Assembly (NCBI GenBank): GCA_008694505.1 | Contig: VZDJ01000782.1 | Location: 34,589,872 to 34,653,871, forward strand | Length of the DNA stretch: 64,000 nt | Direction: 5' to 3' | DNA from: Cyanoderma ruficeps | Taxonomy: Eukaryota; Chordata; Aves; Passeriformes; Timaliidae | Part shown: positions 29,301 through 42,880 of the stretch, one piece after another | Layout: the number at the start of each line of letters is the position of its first letter | Position numbering within the stretch: position 1 is the first letter of the stretch | Translations under genes and position numbers: made by a program | Notes under the pieces: model-generated | Seen by the model: the letters and a program-made list of their open reading frames with translations, nothing else | Told to the model about the DNA's origin: nothing | The model's database searches: none

Positions 29301-32300
29301 CAGCCAAATGTTTTACACTACGTTCTCTAACTCTGCACTACATTCTGTCAGAATTCACGATTTTTGTTTCTAATACTGAAAAGACCAATTTTTTGGAGCA
29401 TGCCAGCAATTCCTGACAAGGTGATACAACAAAGAACAGTAAAAGCACCTCAGACCTCTAGTCTGTAATACATATAAGACTTATTTGTACTCTTCCAGTG
29501 CTCATTTACTGCATATGATTTTGCCTCCTTCCTCCTTCTCCATACTTTTGTAAACAAAACAACCTATTTTGTAATTGAGCATTACATTGCAGGCTACCAC
29601 CAAATACAACTTCTCCCAAATCTTCAACTGCAAATGAAAAATGAGATATCAGCAACACACAAAGGACAGACAAAGTGTGAGCTGCCAGCAAAACATTCAC
29701 ATATGCAAGGAAACAAGACAGATGAAAAACACAACTTCTGTATAAAGAAGTTCATTTTTACTTCATTCCTCCTTATATGTAGCTATAAAGAGAGATGTAG
29801 CCTTACATTATGGCAGTAAAAAGAAAAAAAGCAAATAAAGTTGGCAAGCACACAACTCAGCTGATCGGAAAATTAAAAGTCCATTAAGTTTTCCTTTGCT
29901 GTATTAGTTTTGTAAGCACATGAAAATTTCCAGCATGAGTAAATGGTCATCAGTCAGTATAAATTCAAAGGAAAGATTTTCGTCCAGTTTTGCTAACAAA
30001 ATACCTAAAATACTCCTTGCAGTGCAATGAAGCTGCAAAGTCCCTTCAATGATGTTATCCAAATGAAAATATAACTTGAGAGTAAGCAAACTGGAGTCTG
30101 AACTTTTAATTCAGAGATTCAGCATCATCAAAAATAAGGAAATAAAAATAAATCCCCAAGTATATGGAAGGCTCAAGACAAAAATTCATTGGTTTAAAGA
30201 AGGATAGTAAGGAATCAGGAGAGTCTAAATAATCAGGTCCTTAGTCTAGACAACCAAATTTAAGAAATAGTAGCCTGAAGAAGCACAAACACCTGTAAAT
30301 CAAATGCAAGATGAATACAGAAAACCCAACTGATTGCAACAAAGTTTTTCTGAGCCAGTATGTTTTTTATAATTCTATACAAATCCTCAAGTTAATCAGA
30401 GAATACAATGCCACCTACAATAACCACAAAGATCAGAGTAAAATCTAGAAACTAAAATCAGTGTCTTATCTTTTGTTCAAATGACTGTAAAATAAAGAAT
30501 TTATTCATAACACATATCATGGAATTGTGTATGATCTAACCTTTATACTACCTGGATCTAGGAACTGAGACTTCAAGTCAATAATGCCTTCACAGTCTGA
30601 CAGGAGGAAGCAAGTCTCCCATTGGAAGTTAGAAGGAAGCTTTCCTGGCAAATGTTTAAGAGGCCACAAGTGGCAGAGGGGAGTATGTTGCACTAGCAAC
30701 CATCACATTTACAAAATAGCAGAATTCAAACATCCTCTCCCTGATAACAGGGAGTATTAAAAGCAGATAGTACTACTTTCAGAAAGAACAACAGAATTAA
30801 GACTAGGCAATATGACTGACTTATATCTGAGGAGTGATATTCAGCAAAGCTTCTCCTAACTCCCCCAAATTTGACATAGAAATTAATTTTATCTAAGTGC
30901 CAATTCTAGCTTAATCTCCTAAAAATCTAGTTTGAAATACACCTAGTACAAGGAACATAATTAGTATTGTATCAAATGAAGTAACCCACACCTTAGTTTT
31001 TAAACTACTCTCTGCAGACCAGACAGTACTACTCTACTGATCTATGATTCACCTGGAAAAAAACATGATATGGCAGAAGTTATGCTATCAAATCTACCAA
31101 CACACTACAACATAGCAACAAGCACTTCATTCCTCTGAAGTCATTAACCTTTTGATATAAATCACAGATTAAAACATCTGAGTCATAAGGACTATGACAA
31201 GGACAACCTTTACCTTCTCAATAGGAAAGGAAAAAAGAAAAAAAAGAAGTCTCATGACAAAGTGCTATTGCTAACAGAGCCCTTCCTTTCTTTTGACCTG
31301 CAGAGCATATACTAGCAAGTATAGGGATGCAATACAGTGCTTGTAAGACTTTCTTACAAGTCTCTCCAACTAGCCACTGCTTAAAAACATGCCATTTCTC
31401 CTCTTCCTCAAGGAGAGGAAAAAAAATCTTCTGCTCAGGACAGCTGAACTGTGCTTAGAAATGCTTATAACACAGGGATTCAATAAAGTCTACAGAGGTT
31501 TGTAAAATAACTTTTCATAGAACATTTTTACTCCCAGCACTATCCTCAGCAGACAGCAAAAAGATGACTTTCACTTTTACATTTAAGAAACCAGCCTCAT
31601 GAAACACCTCAGATTAATCAATTAAGACAAGCTTTTATGCACATCTTTCTCTGGCTCAAGGCGGAGGAACATTCCTCTTGAGCACGAAGATCTGCAAGTA
31701 TGCTTTTGGGTATCCCAAGGCATTTGAGCTCCACTGGTTCAACAATGCTGAGCGGCACTGATTCTTGGGATGCCTTTCAGGCAAAGGGAGGGGAACAGAT
31801 ACAGCAGGGCAAATGCTTAAAACTGATTACTCAATCAAAAACCTGTTAATCATCCCCAAACTACTCAAAAAGATTGCTGAATGTACAGCAGAACTCTCAT
31901 TTATTAACTGAGATTTCGTTTAATTAAATATAAATCACAAACCTGTCAGGATTGCACCTAACTGAGGGAATCCAACTACAGATCATTCTGCATAATATAA
32001 TCTGCAAACTGAATTTCATATATAGTAAGCATTTCTCCACCAGCAATCCACTCTGGAAAAGGAGCCCAAAGGTCCCAGCCCAGTCCCAGCAGTTTATTTT
32101 ACCCATTATCAAGCCCAAAGCAACTCAACTGAAAAAAACTTGCTGAAATACAGTGCCAGGGATGAGCCTCTGAAAGAACATGATAAGTACATTAGTGCTG
32201 TTGAGTCATCTAGCAGAGAAACACCTGGCAATCAACTCTTATTTAACTCAGGAAAAAATACATTCTTATTTCTCAAAGCACCTCTGGCATTTTGACTAGG

Positions 32301-34439
32301 CAATTCCAAAATGGTGTTTCTTCTTTTGCTTACTTTTCTGTTAAACCTTTTGACTAATACAACCTCAACCATACCTACGTGCCAAGATGGGGGAGAAGAT
32401 GAGAAAATAATTCGGCAATGTTATGGACAATATATAACACAGCTTCAGCTAAGTTACAAACCCTCCAAAACTGTGTTTTCTCATTGCATTATTTGCCATC
32501 ACTATGACTTTATTCAATTCTCTCAAATGAGACCTTTTCAAGTTTAAAAATTTAATCTATGATTAGTCTAGAGGATTTACTATAGTCCTTAGATAAGCAT
32601 AGAGCAATACAATTTTTATCTACAGTAGTGAATCTATGGACTCTCCCTTAAATCACTAGAAATTACACTTCATGTTTTTTATCCAAAGTCAAAGATGACC
32701 TGAACTCAACAGAAACCACTGAGAAACATTATACATGTGACAAGCTGGAAGACAAATCCACTAGATATTCTGAATGTACTATAAGGGAACTAGGAATCAT
32801 CAGGCTCTGGTCTCAGTAGAAAACTAAGTGAATTGCCCTCTTTTAGCATTCTCAACATTTAGGTGTTAAAAAATTAACTTGGATCAAAAATACACAAAAA
32901 AGGACAATTTACTGTCTCACTATCCTGAAGCATTACTGCTACACACCTCTTGCCTTTTACTCCCAATTGCACTCTCATATACCTTGGACTGTATCACCCC
33001 AGCCATCTATGACCTTTCCAAATATTTGCTTTCACATTCATCCTCTTGTTCTTATCTACCTTGTTCCCATCATCACTGGCACAATGTTTATTTCATAACA
33101 GACTGATCCGATAGACCATGATTGTTAAAAACCATGGGATTAAATTAAATCCTGGGAGAACACAAGCTACATCATAGAAATCAACAGTCTGTTAAAAGAA
33201 ATGAAATATTAAAAACTCCAGGCTTTATGTAAGCAGCAGTAATGCCGGAAAAAGAGCTTTTCCACCCTTTCCTCAAAGGCTCTACCCCGTCAAAGCAAAT
33301 TTGCAGAGAGTTGAAGAAGGCCAGGTAATAAATTGCAACTATTTAGCCTAGACAATTAAAGGGTAGAAACTTTTGTACATACTTAGGCACATTAAAATAA
33401 TAATAATAAATTTTTAAAAAACCAAAAGCCTGGTATAAAGTTTAATGTTCTAGACTTCCCAGTGAAAACATGTTCTAAATCTCATTTACAAATGCACACT
33501 GGGTCTCTACAGAAAAATACACCGAATAATACCTAAGTTGACTTTAATTTTTATGGGAAAAGGATCTCCTAGTTGCTACAGGTACTTCTACGTAGAAATA
33601 GAGATAAAAGTACAAAAAGCAAGAACATCATGCTAAAAAAAAAGATACTGGATTATAATGATAATAGATTTCCACGTACTGTTAAGACACAAAACAGCTT
33701 AGTTCTATTGAAAGATAAAATTTCTTTCAGTCTATTTCTTTATGCTTATCACTGTTCACTTAATTCATGGCCACCAAGCCAAACCTTTTTAAACGAAAAC
33801 ATGTTCTAGGGCAGTATACAAGAAACTACCTTCATATGTACAAAACCTGTATTTTGGCATTTACAGTTTTAAGTAATGTCTGAAGAACAACAAGATATAG
33901 AATCATACTAAAGGCACAATCAAATGGCATAAAGTTTTCCTCCAGTTCCACTCATCACATCTTGACAGAGCAAGTTTTTAGTAAGAATGCCAGGTTTTTA
34001 ATAGGTATAGCTATTTTTCAGTCTGGCTTCCAATATTCCTAATGTGCTCTCCTGAAAGACTTCTATCTGCGAGGTACCACTTAAATAAATAACTGACTAT
34101 TGAAACAGGGCAACTCCAGAAAATAGGAAGAATGGGAAACTGATGGCAAGCCATCCTCAAAACACACAAAATAAATACTCCAACTTATTAACTCCAAGAG
34201 ATATGTAATACAGGCTGGTCAGTATAACAGAGATTCTCTGGAAATCAGAAGAAGCTGATAAAGGTTTTCAATTAGTGATCACAGACTCCACTGTGGAAAA
34301 TCTGCATCTTCTGATAAAATGCATCTGGTTAGAGAAGCATTTCAACAACTTGGCTTAAGATCAACAACCTGGAGAAACGACAGTAGTAAAAAAACTGAAA
34401 AACTTAAAATATTAACTACAAAATACTTAGGGTAAATCT

Positions 34440-34950
34440 GTTGTGATGCCCCTCCGGCAGATAACAGGGTGCTAAAGTCTCTCACAAGAAGCAGCACTTG
34501 CATATGTCAAGCCTCCACCGCTTGTCTGAAGAAAGCCTTGGCTACTTCTTCCATGAGAGGGCAGCAGCAGACACCCACCAAAACACTGCCCACAAATCCT
34601 GACCACAGGCTCTGAGCCAGCTTCCTACCCATCCCAAGCCAGAGCTCCATGCATCGCTGCTGTTCTCACAACTGGACCACAAAGGCAACTCGACCCCCAT
34701 GATCTCTCAACCTGCTCTTCCCAAAGTGCCTCTGCTGATCCACTGCAGCACCCTGGCCCTCTCCTGTGAGGTATCCCACCACCCCTGGTGGAATATCACT
34801 CTGTGAGTGTGCAGGGGCCTCTGCGAGCTCCTGAAAAAAGCACAAGAGCTCCATGCTGCTGTCCTGTAGGCGCTCTCTTGCTCACGCACATACAGTTGAG
34901 GCAGTCCCCTTCTGTCCCTGCTGCTGACCACAAGGTATCTTTTGGTCATA
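34440..34950 (-). repeat. CR1 LINE endonuclease-domain remnant
   Basis: Minus-strand translation in shifting frames gives SSRDRRG...LYVREQ at about 34925-34880, then further on GSVLVGVCCCP, EEVAKAFFRQ and LLLVRDFSTL at about 34590-34470. These follow the order of the CR1 APE endonuclease motifs (KDRxGGGVALYVREQ, VxVGVCYRPP, EExDEAFFRQ, LVLMGDFNHPDI). Frames are broken and the catalytic Asp-Phe-Asn has become DFS. It is an old dead fragment in the gene's orientation. Boundaries are approximate. Confidence 0.7.
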
Positions 34951-35596
34951 CCATCCTAACTCCTTTGCCTGACAACCCAACCTTGCTTTTGGGCCAACAT
35001 CTCCCTCTGGTGTCATTCCTAGTTAAGAGGTCCTGTGGACAAATTTGCATTACCTTCCATTATAAACACTTTGCAACTTTACTACTTACCAAAAGGTACA
35101 TTAATGCAAGCCAGGACCCTGAACTAACTATATACTAAAATTCCATACCAGCACCTAAAATATATAAAAAATATTTCTTTCACTGTTAGAATACATCAAA
35201 CAGGGTACATGCTTTTATCTTCTGCCCTCCGGAATTAATTAGGTGCTTTGATGCTTTGGAAAAATATTCAAGTGCTCTCAATGAAAGGTAATAGCAATAG
35301 AGATGCTTTTATCCACACTAACCTAATCAAATATATAAATGCTGAATTTGACACGAAATCCTCATTTTTAACAGGTAAGTTTAAGCTATGACAAGGGCAA
35401 AGCATAAAGGGCAAGTAATTATAAATTTTCACTGAAAACTGATACAAAAAAAGACACTTCTGCACTGGCACACACTGCTTCACAAAAACGAAATACTTGG
35501 AGCCCCTTAGCTTAGTCTTTAAGAACAAGCGAATTAAGCGAACTGTCATGTACAAATTTCGAAAGAAACTGTTTCTCGACAGGGTGTTTTCAGTTA

Positions 35597-35735
35597 GTTT
35601 CGACAAGGCTTCAGAGGCCGGTTTTCCCAATTTGGCTGCAATGCAGGGACCCGCCACCAGGTGGCTCCGTTCCCGGCGCGCGGCTCCATCCTGCGTTCGG
35701 CTGCGGAGCGCTCCAGCAATCCCCGGGATAATCGG
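35597..35735. promoter_or_regulatory. Intronic CpG-dense patch with CTCF-like motif
   Basis: About fourteen CpG dinucleotides fall in roughly 140 bp, against near absence in the surrounding intron. The patch contains ggcgcgcgg and gcggagcgct. Near 35651-35665 is cgccaccaggtggctccg, close to the CTCF core CCACCAGGGGGC with a single change. It may be a regulatory element, insulator or weak internal promoter, or a GC-rich retroelement scrap. Function is inferred only. Confidence 0.4.
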
Positions 35736-36979
35736 GCACAGAACTCCTGCCCTACCTGCTGCTGCTCCTGAAAATGCTTTTGCGAACATGCAAAATGAGA
35801 TAGGCGTTTTTCCTCATTTTCTCCTCACAAGCTGCCTACTCCCCTTATTTGGGAACAGGAAAAACCTGCAGCAACGTAAATAAGGACAGTTTCATCCCCT
35901 CTCTGCCCCCAAAGATCATGTCAGATGCTGGAGAAAATTGTCCAACGCACTTTGTCCCATCTTGCTGTTTTTAAAGGTTTAATATACAAAATTGGCAGGT
36001 TAATTTTTACTGACATCTACATCCTCTACGTCACAGTCATTTCTTCTCTCACCAGGCGGACAAGCCCAACCTGCTCTCCTTTATGAGAATGCTGATAACT
36101 TCCAGGGTATCTGCGCCCTCTGATCTGTATTTCAAGGCATACAACATACTATGGCGCTATAAATAAGCAGTAGTTGAGCTATGATTCATGGGTTTAGAAG
36201 CTATACAAAAATTTCCAGAAAGTAATCTTGTTTCCACCTTCACAGGTCTCATGGTGAACCAATTAAGTATTTGTTCACTGCTGCTTCTCTACCGAAAAAC
36301 AGTTCTCAGGTAATATTTTAAATAAACAGACCTACACTACATCCCTGTGAGAACAAGAACACCACAGAACCTTCTTCTCTAGACCACCAGTGGTGTCTTC
36401 CATACTGGTTTGGCTCAGAAGATCAACTCCCTTCCCCTCCTAGAGAAATCTGCCTTTTCATTTTGTGTGTCAAATCAGACAGAGGATGCTTCAAGTTTGG
36501 AGACTGGTAAGAAGTAGGAAGATAGTAACTTTTCATTGTCTACACACAGGTGATGACAGCTGAGTAATACTAGGAGGATGAAATGGATTAATCCATCTGC
36601 TTCCAAGAGAAAAGTAAGAAAGTACAAATAAATTCGTATTTCCCAGAATGCTTCTAATATATCACAGCTACACGAAGTAAAAAATAGCTAAATACCAAAC
36701 AGAAATTTCGATTAACTGGGATGGAGACTTAGCATAAATTTAAAAATATTAAGTTCATGTGTGAATTAAGAAAACAGACAAAGTCAATGTGAGAGGGAGA
36801 AAGCTATTAAAATGGAGGAGACTGAGTGGCATAACCTAGAATTAAGTGACTGATCAATGAGCTTGATGCTCACACTGAAGTGATTTTACGTTTCAAGCTC
36901 TTAGGTAGCAATTCAAGTCTATTACACAGCTGAAGCATTCAATACACTGGATCTATAAGAGAGTAAAAACAAGACATAC

Positions 36980-37004
36980 CTTGTCTATTCCCATTCTCTT
37001 CATC
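36980..37004 (-). CDS. ARHGAP21: ARHGAP21 25-nt microexon in the PDZ domain
   Basis: The acceptor CTTTAG ends at 37005 and the donor GTATGT starts at 36979. The 25 nt encode DEENGNRQ plus the first G of the next glycine codon, which joins GGKQRNR-type sequence in the next exon. It forms part of the insert between the early PDZ strands that is typical of ARHGAP21/23. Because 25 is not a multiple of three, skipping would shift the frame and reach a stop early in the exon at 23015-23093. It is therefore expected to be constitutive. It is too short to be found by ORF length and rests on splice signals, frame and family match. Confidence 0.9.
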
Positions 37005-40000
37005 CTAAAGAGGAAGAAAGAGTGCATATTAAAAATTCAATAAATGGAAAAAAATGCACAGGCATCTCTAAGATACAAAGACTTGAAGTGAACTGGTAAG
37101 GTTAAGTCTGTATTTTGGTACCTCCTATTTTCTCCCCAACTATTCAACTTAGAGAATTACGGCTTTTATTCTGAGTATGTGGAGTCATAGCTATTTTAAA
37201 AACAACAACTAAGCACAATCCTATTAAACATTCCCACAGAAACAACATGAACAGGATTATGTTAAAACAAATGTACCAAACCCCATGAAATACTACCATG
37301 AAGCCTCATACTGCACTGTGTCCTTGCAAGCATGTTTAGCCCTGAAAGCCAGGCAGGAAAAGGTTACACTTTAATCACCTCACAACTCAAAAGCCACATA
37401 TGCAAGAGATATAAAATATTTTGTAAGCAATGTCTCAGTATGCTCGCTGAAATTCGAACCAAGTTTGTTTTGCTTTCAGTACTACTACTACTAGGGGAAA
37501 ATATGTACCATGAATACTATTTTGTAACAACCTTGAAGAGTCTCCTTCTGCTCATTGAGATCCCTAAAGTCACACAACTGGAAAGTACTGGGGGGAAATG
37601 GCAGGCTTAAACTAAAAAAAAAAAATTACTTATGTTACTTTCTTGTCAATATTTTGGTATGAAGATGGTGGTTAACCTTGTCTACAAAGTTCTACCATTT
37701 AAAAAGCAAAATTACCTAACTAGGAAAATACCGGCATGCTTTCTAAACTGTAGCCTTCATAGAGTAATAAATACTCAAAAAAAACCAATCTCTGAGACAG
37801 TATTTGGAAAGTATTTCTAACTATTCACCTCAGCTAATTAGAAGAGATTTGTCCTAAAAGATAGAAGGAGCAAGGAAATGACCACAGAAATAACTTTCAC
37901 CTGGGTATTTCCTCCTTCTTTTACATTGACTAACTTGAAATTTCCAAGTATTTTGCATTTAAAGGAAAATCATGATATTTTTCAAATTAAGTAAGCTCAA
38001 AGGAACGACACGCTGGCCTGAGCAAATCGATTCAAGAGAGAAAGATTTGAAGAAAGAGAGGAAATAAGACCCAGATATGAACACTGTATAATAGTGAGCA
38101 AGAGACAAGTCTGTCCTAGCAGTAATAAATTTCTTACAAGACATACAGAAGTTCTGCTGGAACTTTGAAAGATATTACAGAAAGATAACTTTAAGGAATA
38201 AAAAATAAAATAACTCCCTAAAACCCAAAATACTGAGTTAACAAAAATCTAGCATATATTCTATTTTTAAAAAGCCACAGTAATTGTCATTGCTGCCCAA
38301 ATAGTGTATCTCTAAGTTGGACTGCCATGTCTGCTCTATACTTTGGTTAAAATGGCACACTAGAAGCTAAGTACTATGACTGCTTACTCTTGAAGCCCTG
38401 TAACAGTTAGTTGGTTTTGAACTACAATCAGCAGCCCAGAATTAGACACAGCTAACTTCTGCATGTTTTGAGTTGTGGCCTATCTGTCAAGTGAAAGAAC
38501 ATATTTTGACTTAAAATACTAGAACTCATAGTCTGAAAAATCTGGGTTACATTTATGAGGTTACTTGGTTTGATGCTATATAATGTCTTTTTGAAGAGAA
38601 GATTTACCTAATGTAGAAATGCCATAATTTATAAAATACTGCAGTGGGTTTTGTCAGTTTTGTCACTGGTCATGCAAAGTTCTGTTACCAAAGACAGCTG
38701 CAAACATTCGTTTTTCATGGTATCAAGCCAATGAGATCAGGCTTTGAAAAATGGAATGAATGCTTTAAAACACAAGTGTTTGAAAACCAGCTTTCCCTCC
38801 TACATTCACTCCTTATATGTGGCCAGATGCCAGTATATGCTGCATCCATACCTGAAAAGATTTTATCACTTACTTGCTTCTCAGACAAATGAACTTGGGA
38901 GAACAAACATCGCATGCAAAAATAGCGTGTTTCTAATAAATCCTAATAAACACTTGATGTTAAAGGCATTATGCAACACTTGATTTCTGCAACCCTAGCT
39001 TAAGAAATCTTCCACACATTCCTTATTCACTTTCTTAATGGAACAGAGGCATGGGAAGCAAGCACAACACATAAATGGGTTATTCCTAAACGTGCAGCTA
39101 TTCCCAGTTTGGTGCGTGTCCCCACAGAAACACAGTCAAGTACTTCTGCCAAAATGAAATGTGTCAAACCACATCCTCAATTTCCAAGGTCACCTTCCAC
39201 ACAGGGCTGTCTCTAAGAGACTAACCAGACAACAGATAGATTTCCATAATCTATCGCAGTGTTTGTAAGTTAGTTAATTAAGGCCAATTACAATGAGACC
39301 CTTGATTTGTACTTAAATAGCTGTTTTATGCAGGAACCATGGAAAGACAGTAGAACTTAGCAAAATACCCTGAATTGGACCTAGACCTTCACCACTACAT
39401 ACATATGGAATGCTAAATGAGTTAGATATAAAAGCATTATATATATATAAAAAAATAAAATATAAATGATTTATATACAGCATACTAGCATTCTGTTTTA
39501 AAATATGCAGAGACACTTCCCTGAACTGATCATAACCAAACATTTTCACATGGGGAAAGGATGTCCCAGAAAAAAAAAAATCACCTAAAGTACTGAAGTG
39601 CTATTAGGAGTTTATGTCTCAAGACAAGTGTGTTTTGGGTCTCAGAGCAGTCAGCCAGGGCTTGGAGGCAGATCTGCCTAGATCTCCTTCCTTGCAGCGA
39701 GTTCCTCAGGACAATAAACAAAAAGGTTTTCCAAATGAACATAGGTTTTATTAGACTAACAACTAGAACACTGAACTTCTCAAAATTTAAAAGCTCAACA
39801 CCTCAAACACACCTACGCAGAACAGGTTATTACACATTTTATAAAGTAATGCCCACTCTTCTCCACTCAATACAACCTCTGTTCTTTGCTTCCAAGAAAA
39901 TTCACCTCAGTGGTTTTCCAAGCAGCAGCATCCTCCAGCATATAGAAAGCTTATCTTCTAATTCTCATGGAATATGCAGCTGTGGTGTGATCTTTACCAC

Positions 40001-40211
40001 ACTCTGCAGGCTAAGAATATTATGCTCCAAGTCCTACAGATCACACTGTTCCCCCTTGTGAAGAATCTTATCCTCTTCCCAGAGGATTCCACCTGACCCA
40101 TTAACAGCTTTTTTAAACATGCAAAACACAAGCAACAGGAGCAGAACTTTGAATGGCGACATCCTCACCAGTATTTCTGAACTGGAACCTATAGTAGGTA
40201 TTAAAAAATCA

Positions 40212-40246
40212 AATATATATACCTGTATATCTATATATATATATAT
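40212..40246. repeat. TA-rich simple repeat
   Basis: The stretch alternates T and A (atatatatacctgtatat, then a further TA run), interrupted by CCTG and C. A similar shorter TA run is at 39437-39450. These are ordinary microsatellites. Confidence 0.85.
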
Positions 40247-41040
40247 CCACAAAGAACGTGGAAAAATTGCTCAAAGGAAAGCACTTTAGATATTTTTCTT
40301 TCTCTTCACTACCTCTACTAGTTTATGTTGATTTGTAGTAGAATTTAAGAGATCGTAGGGCAGGCTTACATTGAGGGGGACTGGTAGGAATTAAAAACCA
40401 ATAAAATTAAAGGAGTTAGAATGCTTTTACCCTAGGGTAAACAATAGAGACTTCTGCACTGATCTAGAGGGAAAGCACCAGCATCACACTGACACTTGTG
40501 GTAACAAAAGGGCTGTGGCTCTGAAAAACAGGTCAAGGATTCAGTGACTCCAGCTGTTATGTCAAGGGCATCTTCAACATCCAGCTGTAACCTCTGTCTT
40601 ACATCAGCAGTGGCTGCATCCTCAGGTGTGAAAGAGGGACAAGGCTACTACAACATTAAGAACAGTCAGAAAACCAAATCATATTCATTGTTATTATACT
40701 CCCTTTGAGGAGTGCAAAAGGAAACATCTGTGACTTCTGGGGCACTTACAATCTGGATCACTGAGGAAAGAGAGGAATGATACCTGAGCTTACAATCAAT
40801 GACAGGGGCCGTAATTAGCTGGTGACCTTATCTCATCAAAGATCCTATTGAACAGCTGAGAAATCAGATTTACCTCACATTACAATCAGGCTGACAATAG
40901 GTCAATTTCATTCGTTCATGCCATAACTTAGGTACACAGATTTCTACAAAAGCCACTTTATGGACTTGTAAGTAGTAATTTGGAGAATCTGTTCTTTTTT
41001 TTGCTTCACCTCATGGACATTAAAAGGTAGGAAAGAGAAC

Positions 41041-41095
41041 ATAACCATTCGTTAATTAATATAACCGTTCAGGTTAATATAACCATTCAGTACAA
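41041..41095. repeat. Imperfect three-copy tandem repeat (about 19 bp)
   Basis: The word ataaccattc or ataaccgttc starts at 41041, 41061 and 41079, separated by gttaattaat and aggttaat. Spacing is 20 then 18 bp. No function is evident. Confidence 0.75.
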
Positions 41096-42880
41096 GGGCT
41101 CTGTCCAAATGAAACTTACCATCTTCACATGCAACTAAATCCACAAATAAAGGTGCAACAGTATCCAATCACCTCATTTCCTTTTCAAAATCAGACAGAA
41201 ATAGGAATGAATGAACCAGCTTCTAACATCTCAGAGAAGAAACAGCAAAAAAAACTAAGAAGGCATGAAGATCTCTCTTGCAGAAGAAGAGGGAGTTAAG
41301 AGCTTCAAGACAAGTCTTGAAATTTACAGGTGTTGGACTCACTACAAACTGCTTGGGTCTCTCAGAAATCATCAGATATGAACAAGAGAGGAAGGACTGA
41401 CATTTCTTTTCCATAATGCCCTTCCCTTTGCCTGTCTCCTTTTGCATGTGAAGAACATATTGACTCCCTCAGAGACATCTAGTGATGGCTTTTTTCCAGA
41501 ACATATCCAGTCACTTCTTAGTTAAGGAGGCAAATCCTGCTCATGCTGTTTATTTTCACCCTCAGCATGAACAGGGGCTCTTGTTGAGAGATGCTTGTCA
41601 TGTGTCCAGCTCAAAGCTAAGGCTTCCCCACCCTCCCTCCTCTGTTTCACACTGAATTCAACCAGAGACTGCTATTACCTGTGCTCAACGATAGAAATGC
41701 TGGATCTGGATCACAAAATACTGCTAATAGTTTCACTTCCATGTAACTTCAATCTCTCCTTGTCAAGGAAAAAAATCTGGCACCCAAGTGAAGGCTGAAT
41801 AGCTGCAGTAAACTGGAAAAATGTGCCAACTTCCTTCTGCAAAGCTTTTTCTACTTCAAAAGAAATCTTACAGCCACCAAAGGTAGGCAAAGACAGACAA
41901 CTTCACTGAAAGACACCTGCAGAGATAGGTGAGTCAATTAAATTCATGCTCTTTCTAGAAAGCTTCAATACCCATTCCCCAGCTTGGTAACAATTTCTTC
42001 TTCCGCCTAACTGGAAAAGCAAAAGCAAAACTGAGGGGTAGCATGGCTCAAAAACTATTACACTTAATGCCTTTAAAATGAGCAAATGTTACTTGAACTC
42101 ACTAGGAAACACCCTATCTCAATTTTCAAATTCCTCTCATTATTAAATGGACTTTTTCTCAACACCCCATATTATAGCAACTTCCAAAAGCTTCAGCCAC
42201 AGAAGAGAACATGTGCATGCTTTGAGCAAGGAAGACCAATTAGCTACTTAATATTCACATATTTTTGTTTTAAATTAAAAAAAAGCAAAATACTTTAAGA
42301 AAGTTGTCTTTTAATGTAGGCCTGTATATATCTTGTATGTATTCGTCTCTTCACTAACAGAGAACTGCAGATCCTCTTTTCAGCAGAAAGAATGTAACAG
42401 AGAAACACAATCTGTCTTTCTAATGTACACTGAGTTTAGGACAGTCAGAAACTGAGGCAAACATTCTTCTTCATCTCTTAATGTGATGGTATGATAAATT
42501 TCAGCTGGGGAGGGGGAAATAACAACAACAACGAAACCCTTCAAGTCTACAATTCAGAAGAGGTACAGACTAATTAATGACATTGGCTTTGAATAAAAGA
42601 AGAATCTGTACAGAGAAATACCTTCCTATGCTGCAATGGCCACAATTCTTACCCACCATACAAATATTTTTAACTGACTGGCATCCTCAGTCAATTCCAT
42701 TTTATTGGAACAGATGAGCAAACAGCTATTAAACTATACCATGAGCCCACTCACCTTACAAGGAATCTTTCATCTGTGTAAAACAGACTTATAAACACAT
42801 TTGTTTTCAAGTAAACTGAACTTCCGACCCTAAAGGGCACAAGGCTTTATATAAAGTGCATCATTATTAATTCCACTTAC

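Larger units (their letters stand above)
37005..42880. other. ARHGAP21: ARHGAP21 intron, 5.9 kb
   Basis: An AT-rich intron. Seen inside: TA-rich simple repeats at 39437-39475 and 40212-40246 and a three-copy imperfect repeat at 41041-41095. No gene or confident transposon was recognised. Confidence 0.8.

Noticed and set aside
35268..35883. Overlapping frames of 173 and 128 codons on opposite strands around the CpG patch
   Set aside because: Neither resembles a known protein; a GC-rich patch lowers stop-codon frequency on both strands. No splice or start context supports a gene.
37545..37605. MIR-like words (gtcacacaactggaaagt ... aatggcagg)
   Set aside because: Only a short partial match to the MIR core by eye; not enough to call.
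39720..39790. Possible processed pseudogene tail (aataaac ... ggttttattagac)
   Set aside because: No coding similarity was found next to it on either strand.
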